Source of the DNA: Mucilaginibacter conchicola
Lineage (GTDB): Bacteria > Bacteroidota > Bacteroidia > Sphingobacteriales > Sphingobacteriaceae
Reading direction: 5' to 3'
Length of the DNA stretch: 64,000 nucleotides
NCBI RefSeq assembly: GCF_003432115.1
Contig: NZ_QWDC01000002.1
Location: 124,001-188,000 of the forward strand
In this document: piece after piece, positions 9,474 to 18,124 of the stretch
Position numbering within the stretch: the first letter of the stretch is position 1
Layout: each line of letters starts with the position of its first letter
The notes under the pieces: model-generated
Told to the model about the DNA's origin: nothing
What the model saw: only the letters and a program-made list of their open reading frames with translations
Database searches by the model: none
Translations under genes and position numbers: made by a program

Positions 9474-11015
9474 CTAAGAACGCCGCTCAGTAGCCACCTG
9501 ATAAGCAGGGTCTTCCATTACGTTTACCTCGATCACATCCGCAGCATTTTTAAGCAGCTGGCGGCAATCTGCGCTGAGGTGTTTTAAGTGCAGTTGTTTA
9601 CCGGCTGCGCGATATTTTTCGGTGAGTTTATTCAAAGCCTCAATGCCCGACATATCCGCCACCCTGCTATCCTTAAAATCGATTACGACTTCGGCAGGAT
9701 CATTCTGTACATCAAACTTCTCGTTAAATGCCGTAACCGACGCAAAGAATAGCGGACCATAGATCTCATAATGTTTTACGCCCTGCTCATCTACATACTT
9801 ACGTGCGCGGATACGTTTGGCGCTCTCCCAGGCAAACACCAAAGCAGAAATGATAACACCGATGAGCACAGCCAAAGCAAGATTATGCATCAGGATGGTG
9901 ATCACGGCTACCAGCATGCCCACAATAATATCCTGTTTTGGCATTTTATTAATGATGCGGAAACTTGCCCACTCAAAGGTGCCGATAGCCACCATGATCA
10001 TTACGCCTGTTAAAGCAGCCATAGGCAGGCGCTCGATAACCGGCGCACCAAACAGGATGATACATAAAATAGTCAACGATGCGATAATACCCGACAGCCT
10101 CGCCCTTGCACCGGCCGATAAGTTTACCAGCGTTTGTGCTATCATAGGGCAGCCACCCATACCGGTAAAGAAACCATTAAGGATATTAGCTATGCCCTGC
10201 GCTATCGATTCGCGATTACCATTACCTCGGGTAGCGGTTATTTCGTCAACCAGGTTGAGTGTAAGCAGTCCTTCTGTTAACCCCACGCCCGCCATTATTA
10301 AGGCATAGGGGAAAATTACCTCAAGCGTATGCAAATTGAAAGCTACCAAAGGGACATGGAACGGCGGGAAACCACCGCTAACAGCTGCAATATCTTTAAC
10401 TGTTTTGGTTGGGATATTGAAGCCGAGTACCACCAAAAAGATAACAATGATAGCCACGAGGGATGCAGGCACTGCCTTGGTCAGTTTGGGCAATACAACC
10501 ACAATAGCTATAGTTAGCAATACCAAGCCCAGCATAATGTACAAGGGCGTTCCGCTTAGCCAGGCCTCGTGGCCGGTAACTACCGTTTTAAACTGCTGCA
10601 GTTGGGCCATGAATATGATAACCGCAAGGCCGTTAACAAAGCCATACATTACCGGCTGCGGCACCAGTCTGATGAACTTGCCCAGTTTAAATACACCTAC
10701 CAATATCTGGAAAACACCTGCCAGTGCAACAGCAGCAAATACATATTCGATTCCCTGAGTTTTCATCAGGGCAATTAAAACCACTACTGTAGCACCCGCA
10801 CCGCCCGAGATCAGCCCCGGTCTGCCCCCCAGTATTGAGGTAACCAAACCCATTATAAATGCCGCATACAACCCTGCCAGCGGCGGGAAGCCAGCCAGTA
10901 TGGCAAAAGATAATGACTCGGGCATCATGGTCATGGCTACGGTTAAACCGGCCAGTATCTCGTTCTTATAGTTTATTTTCTGAGAGAGATCAAAAAGGCG
11001 TAAATAAGGCTTCAT
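9474..11015 (-). CDS. SulP family anion permease with STAS domain
   Basis: 513 residues. The N-terminal ~390 residues hold the hydrophobic SulP core, beginning with KNEILAGLTVAMTMMPESLSFA and including GLTEGLLTLNLVDEITATRGN and GFFTGMGGCPMIAQT. The C-terminal ~100 residues are a STAS domain (VVIDFKDSRVADMSGIEAL). SulP proteins move sulfate, bicarbonate or dicarboxylates across the inner membrane, and substrate cannot be read from sequence alone. Length fits the short bacterial branch. It is 105 bp from the choice-of-anchor gene start and 157 bp from the cupin, so an operon is not clear. An intergenic search (11016-11172) shows only AT-rich DNA. Confidence 0.88.
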   Translation of the reverse strand: MKPYLRLFDLSQKINYKNEILAGLTVAMTMMPESLSFAILAGFPPLAGLYAAFIMGLVTSILGGRPGLISGGAGATVVVLIALMKTQGIEYVFAAVALAGVFQILVGVFKLGKFIRLVPQPVMYGFVNGLAVIIFMAQLQQFKTVVTGHEAWLSGTPLYIMLGLVLLTIAIVVVLPKLTKAVPASLVAIIVIFLVVLGFNIPTKTVKDIAAVSGGFPPFHVPLVAFNLHTLEVIFPYALIMAGVGLTEGLLTLNLVDEITATRGNGNRESIAQGIANILNGFFTGMGGCPMIAQTLVNLSAGARARLSGIIASLTILCIILFGAPVIERLPMAALTGVMIMVAIGTFEWASFRIINKMPKQDIIVGMLVAVITILMHNLALAVLIGVIISALVFAWESAKRIRARKYVDEQGVKHYEIYGPLFFASVTAFNEKFDVQNDPAEVVIDFKDSRVADMSGIEALNKLTEKYRAAGKQLHLKHLSADCRQLLKNAADVIEVNVMEDPAYQVATERRS

Positions 11016-11172
11016 CCTTAAAAATTAAAGTAAAAAAAAATAGCAAAATGAGGAAAGGGCGAAGCGTTGATTGCCTCGTAGTAAATTAAGGAGAACCCCT
11101 TATTCAGGGTGGTGTAACAGGGCTGTTGTAAACAGGCGTTGCTTTCATTGCCACAAAAATAGGAAAATGTTC

Positions 11173-11532
11173 CTACTCGTCGGCCTTAAAGTTGAAGCCT
11201 TTGGCCGGGTCGAAAGGAACATAAACGCGGCGCCAAGGCTCATGGCCCTGCATTTGCCAAACGTGGCCGGTACCGGTGGTATCCATAGCAATTAAAACTT
11301 CGCCGGGGTTAAGCGTAAATTTCTCGCCAGTATGGGTTTCAAAGTCCAGTGTGCCGGTTAAGCATATCACGTATTGATTGGTTGGCGCGGTATGCCAGTC
11401 GAGGAAAGAGTTAGGTGCAGTTTCTTTAAAACTGATGGTGTTGGCATCGTAAGATACGGCATCGGCAAGGTGACCGGTTTGTACGTGCGAATGGCCGTCA
11501 TCTCCGGTGGTTAACAGGTAAGCTCTTATCAT
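11173..11532 (-). CDS. Small single-domain cupin protein
   Basis: 119 residues. The conserved double-stranded beta-helix spans ~30-105: FLDWHTAPTNQYVICLTG supplies the first motif, with only one clear His (H47), and GEKFTLNPGEVLIAMDTTGTGHVWQ the second. The HxH(x)nE metal set is incomplete, so a metal-dependent activity is doubtful. It may bind a small ligand or be a sugar-phosphate-binding cupin. No functional partner is nearby. The upstream gap holds repeat element E1. Confidence 0.7.
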   Translation of the reverse strand: MIRAYLLTTGDDGHSHVQTGHLADAVSYDANTISFKETAPNSFLDWHTAPTNQYVICLTGTLDFETHTGEKFTLNPGEVLIAMDTTGTGHVWQMQGHEPWRRVYVPFDPAKGFNFKADE

Positions 11533-11581
11533 GATATTAAAAAATCATCGCCGTCAGTGTTGGTTGGCAGGCAATTAAAAA

Positions 11582-11692
11582 TCATTGCCGTCAGCTTCAG
11601 CTGACGGTTAACAGCTGCAAGATAATGGGCTTTAGCCAAAAAGATGTGTTGACGAGATTATTTTACCGTCAGCTGAAGCTGACGGCAATGAA
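11582..11692. repeat. Dispersed inverted repeat, family E copy 1 (REP-like)
   Basis: Two 20-bp palindromes, CCGTCAGCTTCAGCTGACGG (11588-11607) and CCGTCAGCTGAAGCTGACGG (11666-11685), are set head to head and each is bordered by ATTG/CAAT. GGGCTTTAGCC lies between them. The same layout recurs at 59515-59647. A further partial copy of the left end (GCCGTCAG) lies just before it. It resembles REP/BIME elements mobilised by RAYT-type transposases, none of which is in this window. Confidence 0.75.
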
Positions 11693-11699
11693 CTTACCT

Positions 11700-13034
11700 T
11701 TAGAAAGCCTCGTTCAACCCAAGGAATAAACCGCGTGCACCATATTTACCCCATGCGTAATCGATACAAAGGTTGGTACGGGTAGCTTTGTTGAACAGCA
11801 CGCGTAAACCGGCACCACCGCCCGGCTGCCAAACATCAAACAGTTTGGTACCCAGATCGTCATTAGCGCTTTGCACGTTAAAGAAGGTTACACCGCTCAG
11901 GAATTTATTCCTGGTGATAGGGAAACGGTACTCCAACTCTGAGTAAAAATACTGGTTGCCTTTAAAATAAGTAGTGGTATAACCCCTGCCGCTGCGGAAG
12001 TTACCATCCCTTGCCGTGCCAGGTATCTCCAGGTATGGCAGTGCACCGCCCACTACAAATGATGTCCAGTTCCAGAAGGCCAGCACATGCTCGGGGTTTG
12101 CTTCAGACAGGCTGAAGTATTTCCTGAAATCGGTATTCAGCTGCACAGCATTTTTTGTACTACCCATCCAGGTTTGGTTTACGCGGATACCGGCATCAAC
12201 GTAAATACCGCGATAAGCACGGTTCTGGTTATCGCGGGTGGTATATTGTATGTTGGCATTTAAACCGTTTGAGGCATAATGATCGTCCTGGAAACCGTAG
12301 CGTTGGTTATAGATGCGGTATGGCGTAAGCACGGTATCGGCATTATTCTTATCATAGATTTTTCTACGGATATCGAACGATACACCTGCACCTACAAACA
12401 GCCCTTTATCTATCTGCTTGTACACCTTTTCGCGGAAGGCGTAATACTGGGCGTTAAGCACATAGGGCTTGCGGGTAGGGTTGCTCAGTATCAGATCTTC
12501 GGGACTACCGGTAGCTGCGTTGCCAATACCTATCCCAAAATCGGGCGTAACGGTTTTGGCGGCCACCAAACTACCCTGAAAGTTCCACTTATTACCGGGC
12601 GTGTAAACGTTATGGGTAAGGTAAAAATAGATGATGTTTTTTGTAGTGATAGATGCCGATGTTGCCGCAACAGACATCAGCGTATTTGGATCGCTGCCCA
12701 GCACTTTACCGGCAACCGCCTTGATGCCTATCTGCGTACCAATACTTGGGTTTGATGCAATGTTAGGGATAATGGTGATACCTGATGGTTTTTTCTTAAC
12801 TGAATCAGGTTTTTTGTTAGGGTGGAAAACATCATGGAACAAGTCGCCCACATCATATTGGCCGGTGGTATTGTTATCCTTCTTTATTTCGGCCACCTTT
12901 TTCAGCGAGTCGGCCTTTGCCGAATCGGCTTGAGTAACCTGTGCGCGGCTAATATTTGCAACAGCCATCAGCATCAGTATCAATACTGTGCCTGTTAGCT
13001 TTTTAAAGCGTTTCTGTATCAAAAGTTTCTTCAA
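11700..13034 (-). CDS. Omp85/BamA-like outer-membrane barrel (no POTRA)
   Basis: 444 residues. The signal peptide is unusually basic (KKLLIQKRFKKL then a hydrophobic core to ~ISRAQ). A short linker rich in Lys/Asp (33-75) is followed by a ~370-residue bacterial surface antigen (D15) barrel: RDNQNRAYRGIYVDAGIRV, RGYTTTYFKGNQYFYSELEYRFP, and a terminal GLNEAF. There is no POTRA domain, so it is not BamA or TamA itself. Members of this short class are often paired with patatin-type or metallophosphatase domains, but here the barrel stands alone. Role in outer-membrane transport is inferred. Divergent from the arsR-like gene across a 221-bp gap. Confidence 0.8.
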   Translation of the reverse strand: MKKLLIQKRFKKLTGTVLILMLMAVANISRAQVTQADSAKADSLKKVAEIKKDNNTTGQYDVGDLFHDVFHPNKKPDSVKKKPSGITIIPNIASNPSIGTQIGIKAVAGKVLGSDPNTLMSVAATSASITTKNIIYFYLTHNVYTPGNKWNFQGSLVAAKTVTPDFGIGIGNAATGSPEDLILSNPTRKPYVLNAQYYAFREKVYKQIDKGLFVGAGVSFDIRRKIYDKNNADTVLTPYRIYNQRYGFQDDHYASNGLNANIQYTTRDNQNRAYRGIYVDAGIRVNQTWMGSTKNAVQLNTDFRKYFSLSEANPEHVLAFWNWTSFVVGGALPYLEIPGTARDGNFRSGRGYTTTYFKGNQYFYSELEYRFPITRNKFLSGVTFFNVQSANDDLGTKLFDVWQPGGGAGLRVLFNKATRTNLCIDYAWGKYGARGLFLGLNEAF

Positions 13035-13201
13035 GATAGTTTTCGTTTAGCGTCATCCTAACAGTTGCGTTAACAAAATGTTAGATGTAATTATTTTTTT
13101 GACAATTAAGCGACCTTGGCAAACGCTGCTTACAACTCACCATCAAATTGACAATCAATTACTTAAAACAGTAAATAAAAATAAAGTTTGATAAAATTTG
13201 C

Positions 13202-13245
13202 GCAACTGAAAAGTTGCACATATGTTTGCAATCAAACGGTTGCAA
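13202..13245 (+). promoter_or_regulatory. Palindromic operators for the ArsR/SRPBCC operon
   Basis: Two palindromes precede the ATG at 13256: GCAACT-GAAA-AGTTGC (13202-13217, perfect) and TTGCAA-N8-TTGCAA (13226-13231 and 13240-13245). Both carry a GCAA half-site and end 10 bases before the start codon. Winged-helix ArsR proteins commonly bind such sites in their own promoters, so auto-repression is likely. Confidence 0.6.
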
Positions 13246-13255
13246 TTTATAAAAA

Positions 13256-13585
13256 ATGAGACGAGATGTATTCCAGGCTATAGCAGACCCTACCCGCAGA
13301 GCCATCATTACCCTGCTTGCTTTACAAGCCATGACACCCAATGCCATGGCTGAGCATTTTGACAGCAGCAGGCAGGCGGTATCTAAACATTTACAGATAC
13401 TTACCGAATGCGAGCTGGTGCAGCCTAAACAAACCGGAAGGGAAATTTATTATCACTTTAACCCTGACAAAATGAAAGAAGTAGACATTTGGCTCGAGCG
13501 TTTCCGCAAACTGTGGGAAGACCGCTTTGACCAGTTAGATAACCTGTTAGCAAATCAAAAACCTGAGAAAAATGGCAACAAATGA
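13256..13585 (+). CDS. ArsR-family winged-helix regulator
   Basis: 109 residues. The HTH runs [42 protein letters not shown], with the recognition helix SRQAVSKHL at about 40-48. The wing is RQAV...[15 protein letters not shown]. There are no ArsR metal-site Cys pairs, so this is the common Bacteroidota sub-branch coupled to an SRPBCC/AHSA1 protein rather than a metalloregulator. Its gene overlaps the next one by 14 bp, indicating a shared transcript and translational coupling. Palindromic sites in front fit auto-repression. Confidence 0.9.
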   Translation: MRRDVFQAIADPTRRAIITLLALQAMTPNAMAEHFDSSRQAVSKHLQILTECELVQPKQTGREIYYHFNPDKMKEVDIWLERFRKLWEDRFDQLDNLLANQKPEKNGNK

Positions 13586-14063
13586 AACCCTGATCACCAA
13601 AGATCAGCCAAACAAACTGAAAGTAAAACGCAGCTTTAATGCACCGCTAAGCAAAGTATGGCCGGCCTGGACACAAGCCGAACTGCTTGACCAATGGTGG
13701 GCCCCTCGCCCATGGAAGGCCATCACCAAAAGCTTAGACTTTAGCAATGGCGGCACCTGGCTTTACAGCATGAACGGCCCGCAGGGCGAGGTATCATGGT
13801 GCCGTGTTGATTTCCGCGACATAGTGGATGAGCAAACTTTTAGCACCGATGTATGCTTTTGCGATGAGGATGGTAACAAAAATCCCGACTTCCCGGAGAT
13901 GCATTGGACATGCAACTTCAGCGAGGCTGATGGTGTGACCCATGTAAATATCGATATCAACTTTGACTCTGATACCGAACTGGAGAAAATTGTGGCAATG
14001 GGTTTCAAAGAAGGTTTTACCATGGGCCTTGGCAACCTGGACGAATTACTGGCCGCCCAATAA
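13572..14063 (+). CDS. SRPBCC / AHSA1-domain protein
   Basis: 163 residues, START-like helix-grip fold: [27 protein letters not shown] at ~23-49 (the W-W-A-P signature), then [40 protein letters not shown] and the long C-terminal helix [13 protein letters not shown]. Such proteins bind hydrophobic ligands in a central cavity. In this pairing with an ArsR regulator the ligand and function are not known; solvent or xenobiotic response is a common proposal. It overlaps the regulator gene by 14 bp, and a strong terminator follows. Confidence 0.88.
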   Translation: MATNETLITKDQPNKLKVKRSFNAPLSKVWPAWTQAELLDQWWAPRPWKAITKSLDFSNGGTWLYSMNGPQGEVSWCRVDFRDIVDEQTFSTDVCFCDEDGNKNPDFPEMHWTCNFSEADGVTHVNIDINFDSDTELEKIVAMGFKEGFTMGLGNLDELLAAQ

Positions 14064-14088
14064 ACGTAACAATATTGTTGATGATAGC

Positions 14089-14115
14089 AGGCAACCCAAT
14101 AGGGTTGCCTTTTTT
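14089..14115 (+). terminator. Intrinsic terminator of the ArsR/SRPBCC operon
   Basis: 9-bp stem AGGCAACCC (14089-14097) and GGGTTGCCT (14102-14110), 4-base loop, then five T. Confidence 0.92.
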
Positions 14116-14156
14116 GCGTTTATATTGTTGTAATAAAACACACATCTGCATCACAA

Positions 14157-14717
14157 ATGTCATCATCTAATACCGCACTCCTTGTAATGGACCTGCAGCC
14201 TGCCATTTTGGGCGGCATCCCCGAAGTACCTTTAACCGCACTGCTTGGCCGTATTAAAAAAGCGATACAAGCTGCTCATCATCATAAAATACCGGTTATT
14301 TATGTCGCCTTGTCATTCAGGCCGGGTGCTCCCGAGGTAAGCAGCAACAACAGTTTCTTTAACGCCGCCCGCGAACGTTTTGATAACCCGCATTTCGGGG
14401 CCATCCATCCTGATGTTGCTCCAAAGCTTGGCGATATCGTTGTCTACAAAAAACGCTTCAGCGCCTTTACCGGTAGTGATCTGGAAGTGGTGCTGCGCGG
14501 ATTAAACGCGAAGCATTTGGTAATGGCCGGCGTATCTACCAGCGGCGTTGTGCTCTCCACCACCCGCGAAGCCGCCGATAAGGATTATCAGCTTACTATC
14601 CTAACCGATGGCTGCCATGATGCGGATGAAGAAGTACACCGTGTACTCACTACCAAAGTGCTGCCTAAACAGGCGCAAATGATAAGTATTGATGACTGGT
14701 GCGAAGGTTTGGCGTAG
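14157..14717 (+). CDS. Isochorismatase-like hydrolase lacking the usual Cys
   Basis: 186 residues, cysteine-hydrolase/isochorismatase fold. D12 (LLVMDLQPAI) and the Lys near 98 (VYKKRFSAF) of the usual Asp-Lys-Cys triad are kept. The segment that normally reads T-N-V-C-V-x-S-T is here T-S-G-V-V-L-S-T (128-135), so the nucleophile Cys is replaced by V131. True isochorismatases also lack that Cys and use Asp/Lys chemistry, whereas amidases such as nicotinamidase need it. So it should not be a standard amidase. Substrate unknown. Independent of the operon before it. Confidence 0.78.
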   Translation: MSSSNTALLVMDLQPAILGGIPEVPLTALLGRIKKAIQAAHHHKIPVIYVALSFRPGAPEVSSNNSFFNAARERFDNPHFGAIHPDVAPKLGDIVVYKKRFSAFTGSDLEVVLRGLNAKHLVMAGVSTSGVVLSTTREAADKDYQLTILTDGCHDADEEVHRVLTTKVLPKQAQMISIDDWCEGLA

Positions 14718-14777
14718 ACATCTATGCCCTTAAATTTTCATTTGTGGTAAGATAAACCCATCTTTACTACATCTATT

Positions 14778-15758
14778 ATGAATATTTTAGTTACCGGCGC
14801 TACTGGTTTCATCGGCAGGCAATTGTGTTTTGTACTTGCCGAACGTGGTTACCATGTAAAAGCGCTCTGCCGAAAAACCGATCATCCGTATCTCATCCAT
14901 CACCCAAATATTGAGCCCATAAAAGGCGATATACTGGACAAGGCGAGTCTGGCTGTTGCCATGCAAAATTGCACTTATGTTTTCCATACGGCGGCCATGG
15001 CCAAGATGTGGGCACGCAATGTAAACGATTTCCAGGAGACCAACGTAACCGGCACCCGCAATGTACTTGAGGCAGCCCGCGATGCCGGTGTGCAGCGTGT
15101 TATCTACACCTCTACCTGCGGCGTTTGGGGACCAACCCTGAAATATCCTATGAACGAAGATGACCCGCGCGTAGTGGGTTTCCCGATAGCTTATGAGCGC
15201 ACCAAATATCTGGCAGAACTGGTGGTAAAGGAGTTTGTGAACCAGGGGATGGATGTGGTTACCGTAAACCCTTCACGAGTTTTTGGCGAAGGGCCGATAA
15301 CCGACAGCAATACCGTTAGCAAAATGATAAGCGGCTACTTAAAAGGAAAGTGGCGCATTATACCCGGCGATGGCGGACAGATCTCAAACTACGCCTATCT
15401 GGATGATGTGGTGGACGGCCATGTATCTGCCATGGATAATGGCGTTAGCGGTGAGCGCTACATTTTAGGCGGCGAGGATGTGAGCTTTAACGAGTTCTTT
15501 AAAACGCTGGAAGCTATCTCGGGCATCAAGCGCGGCATGATACGCCTGCCGCAGCGCGTAATCAAATTCTACAGCCGGTTTGAGGCCTTAAAAACTAAAC
15601 TCACCGGCCTGACTCCGGTTTTCCTGCCCGAGTTTGCCGATAGGTTAAAGTTCAATCAAAAATACAGCAGCCAAAAAGCCATGAACCAGCTGGGTTACCG
15701 CATTACCCCGTTTGATGAAGCCATGCGCCGTACCATTGATTACCTTAAAACGCATTAA
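14778..15758 (+). CDS. NAD-dependent epimerase/dehydratase (extended SDR)
   Basis: 326 residues. The Rossmann motif GATGFIG is at 7-13, the 'TAAMAKMW' and 'NVTGTRNVLEAA' segments follow, then the catalytic pair YERTK (Y at ~140), preceded by STCGVWG. This layout is that of NAD(P)-dependent 4,6-dehydratase, dihydroflavonol reductase or nucleoside-sugar epimerase relatives. The substrate pocket (NPSRVFGEGPI) is closest to the DFR/NSDHL-like group. It lies 3 bp upstream of another SDR gene, so the two are probably co-transcribed; both may act on one small-molecule pathway. Starting ATG confirmed by MNILVTGATG. Confidence 0.85.
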   Translation: MNILVTGATGFIGRQLCFVLAERGYHVKALCRKTDHPYLIHHPNIEPIKGDILDKASLAVAMQNCTYVFHTAAMAKMWARNVNDFQETNVTGTRNVLEAARDAGVQRVIYTSTCGVWGPTLKYPMNEDDPRVVGFPIAYERTKYLAELVVKEFVNQGMDVVTVNPSRVFGEGPITDSNTVSKMISGYLKGKWRIIPGDGGQISNYAYLDDVVDGHVSAMDNGVSGERYILGGEDVSFNEFFKTLEAISGIKRGMIRLPQRVIKFYSRFEALKTKLTGLTPVFLPEFADRLKFNQKYSSQKAMNQLGYRITPFDEAMRRTIDYLKTH

Positions 15759-15761
15759 GCC

Positions 15762-16550
15762 ATGAGTCAGTTAACCGCAATAGTCACCGGCGCCAGCGAG
15801 GGTTTGGGTAAAGCGTTTGCCATTGAACTGGCAAAGCGGGGTATCAACCTGGTACTGGTATCGCTGCCGGAGAGTGGCTTAATTCCACTTGGCAAATACA
15901 TTAATAAAACATTCGATATCCGCGTTGATACCGTTGAGCTTGATCTTACACACGATGAAAGCCCAACCGAGATCTTCCAGTTTCTGAAACGGGAGAAGCT
16001 CACCGCGCATATCCTCATTAACAACGCAGGCCTTGGTAATTGGGACTTGTTTATCGATAAGCAACCCGAATTTTACCGTACACAAATAGAGCTTAATGTG
16101 ATTGCCCCGGTAATACTCACCCGCATGTTTTTAGAGCAGGCTGATGACCAGGTCACTTCGTACATATTAAATGTAGGTAGCCTGGGTGGCACCTTTGTAG
16201 TTCCGCGTAAGTCGGTTTACGGGGCAAGCAAGGCTTTCATCAGCTATCTCACCAAATGCCTGCAACTGGAGTTGACGGGAAAGAATGTAAAAATGAGTTT
16301 GCTTAGTCCGGGTGGGATAAACACCAAGCCGGAGTTATTGGTGATAAACCAGCAGCTGAAAGGCATTGCCAAAGCAACCATATTTGAAGCCGAAGACGTT
16401 GCCCGCATCGCAATTGATGGCCTGTTCAAAGGCAAAAAAGAGATAGTACCCGGCCAGGCTAATAAATTACTGGTGGGGTTAAACAGTGTGCTTCCGGGGT
16501 TTATTAAGAATGCTATTATAAAAGGGAAATTGAAGGAGCATGGGAAGTGA
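15762..16550 (+). CDS. Short-chain dehydrogenase/reductase (DltE/YqjQ-like)
   Basis: 262 residues. Cofactor motif TGASEGLGKAFA at 8-19 and active-site YGASKAF with the expected Tyr and Lys, plus upstream Ser (NVGSLGG). The C-terminal PGQANKLLVGLNSVLPGFI is hydrophobic and resembles the DltE/KR branch that contacts membranes. It begins 3 bp after the previous gene, the tightest coupling in this stretch, suggesting a two-step oxidoreductase pair. Substrate unknown. Confidence 0.85.
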   Translation: MSQLTAIVTGASEGLGKAFAIELAKRGINLVLVSLPESGLIPLGKYINKTFDIRVDTVELDLTHDESPTEIFQFLKREKLTAHILINNAGLGNWDLFIDKQPEFYRTQIELNVIAPVILTRMFLEQADDQVTSYILNVGSLGGTFVVPRKSVYGASKAFISYLTKCLQLELTGKNVKMSLLSPGGINTKPELLVINQQLKGIAKATIFEAEDVARIAIDGLFKGKKEIVPGQANKLLVGLNSVLPGFIKNAIIKGKLKEHGK

Positions 16551-16609
16551 TGAATCCGTCATGCCGAACTTGTTTCAGCATCTCAAACGCTAAGTCTATA
16601 CAGTCATTA

Positions 16610-17020
16610 TCGTCAGTCTGCTCATTGCCGCAGAGGCTACTTCTTTTGTCTTGAAACAAAAGAAGCAAAAATTCAAGTCAGCAAAGAGGCTTCTTTGTCG
16701 CACAAGCCTTTGCCCAGCAAGCTGCCAGAACCACGGGCTGGAAATCTCTTACCCTTACCCTTTAGACCTTCGCTTCTGTAATAGATTTCGCAATGCCCTT
16801 CCCGACGCACAAGGCCACCATCGTTCTGCCCGCTTCGCCCGAAGCTTTTTTGCTGACAGGAAAAACAGCACTAACGGAGCGTCACCGAAAAATGCGACAT
16901 AGCGTAACGTGCGGATAGCACAAGCATTGCAGCAGCACTGACATTGTAGCGCGTTACCAAGTCGCGAGTTTTCTTTGGTTACTTTCTTTTGCGGAAAAAG
17001 AAAGTGACATCCACTGACGA
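16610..17020. repeat. 411-bp non-coding repeat element with hairpin ends (family G)
   Basis: A 513-bp gap without a credible gene. Its core has perfect 8-bp terminal inverted repeats, TCGTCAGT (16610-16617) and ACTGACGA (17013-17020). Each end carries a 10-bp-stem hairpin: CTTCTTTTGT/ACAAAAGAAG (16640-16665) and ACTTTCTTTT/AAAAGAAAGT (16981-17005). No transposase is encoded. Just before it, 16558-16585 reads CGTCATGCCGAACTTGTTTC, the start of another repeat type common in Bacteroidota. Probably a MITE-like or RNA-encoding element; an 83-residue ORF inside is not convincing. Confidence 0.55.
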
Positions 17021-17063
17021 CTCATATCGCCAAAACCATTCCTAATGAAATGCAAATCTTAGG

Positions 17064-18083
17064 CTACGCTTCCGTCAACTCCCCGCGCAGGTCTTTCTCT
17101 AAACAACGCCTTACTTCTGCAGGATCTTCAATTTCACCTAAGAGGTACATCATTTTGGTAACCGCGGCTTCAAAGGTCATGTCGTAACCGCTGGCTACGC
17201 CGATGTCTTTGAGTTGCTTGCTGGTTTCGTAACGGCCAAGCTCAACCGAGCCTACTTTACATTGCGAAATATCCAGGATCACTTTACCGGCATCTATGGC
17301 ATTTTTAAGCAGGTCAACAAACCATTGGTCGGTAGTGGTATTGCCTGCACCAAAGGTTTCCATTACTATGCCGCGTACATCGGCATTTAAAACAGCCTCC
17401 ACTACTTTAGGGCCAATGCCCGGGTAAAGTTTAAGTACTGCAACATCGCTTATCATCTGGTTATGGATCTTCAGCGGACCTTCGCCGGGCTGGCGGATAT
17501 CATTTACACTGAAACGCAAATGTACTCCCGACTCGGCCAATATTGGATAATTTGGCGAGCGGAAGGCCTCGAATTTTGATGAGTTATATTTAAACGCACG
17601 GTTACCGCGGAAAAGTTTGTAATCAAAATAGATACAAACCTCGGGCACGCGCGAGCGGTCGTTCTTTTTGGCCTTGGCTATCTCGATAGCCGTCATCAGG
17701 TTCTCTTTAGCGTCGGTACGTACGGCACTGATAGGCAGTTGCGAACCTGTGAAAATAACCGGTTTGTTCAGGTTCTGCAGCATAAAGCTTAGGGCCGATG
17801 CCGTGTAGGCCATGGTATCAGAACCGTGCAGAATAACAAAGCCGTCAACCTCGTTGTAATTACTTTCAATAAGCGCAGCCAGTTCGCCCCAAATTTCGGG
17901 GTTCATGTTTGATGAATCGATGATATGTTCGAACGAGTGGACTTTTATCTTACAGTTAAGCTTTTCAAGCTCGGGCACGTTGTCCATTATCTGTTCAAAG
18001 TTAATGGGTACTAATGTCTTTGTAACCGGGTCGCTCATCATACCGATTGTCCCTCCGGTATAGATGATCAAAATTTGGCTCAT
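17064..18083 (-). CDS. ansA: Cytoplasmic type I L-asparaginase
   Basis: 339 residues. Both active-site Thr motifs are visible: YTGGTIG (8-14) and HGSDTMAYTASAL (about 85-97). There is no signal peptide, so this is the cytoplasmic type I enzyme that hydrolyses asparagine to aspartate and ammonia, unlike secreted type II enzymes. The C-terminal effector domain with CKVGSVELGRYET fits the allosteric AnsA family. It is 41 bp behind the tatD-like gene in the same direction, so the two probably share a transcript. Length normal. Confidence 0.92.
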   Translation of the reverse strand: MSQILIIYTGGTIGMMSDPVTKTLVPINFEQIMDNVPELEKLNCKIKVHSFEHIIDSSNMNPEIWGELAALIESNYNEVDGFVILHGSDTMAYTASALSFMLQNLNKPVIFTGSQLPISAVRTDAKENLMTAIEIAKAKKNDRSRVPEVCIYFDYKLFRGNRAFKYNSSKFEAFRSPNYPILAESGVHLRFSVNDIRQPGEGPLKIHNQMISDVAVLKLYPGIGPKVVEAVLNADVRGIVMETFGAGNTTTDQWFVDLLKNAIDAGKVILDISQCKVGSVELGRYETSKQLKDIGVASGYDMTFEAAVTKMMYLLGEIEDPAEVRRCLEKDLRGELTEA

Positions 18084-18124
18084 TTAGGGTTATTTCGGGG
18101 TTTAACGGCGGTAAATATAGTTAT

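Noticed and set aside
9817..10308. 163-residue ORF opposite the SulP gene
   Set aside because: Antisense shadow of hydrophobic helices.
16651..16902. 83-residue ORF
   Set aside because: Lies entirely in the family G element, with low-complexity and Arg/Cys/Ser-rich sequence, no family and no coding bias like its neighbours.
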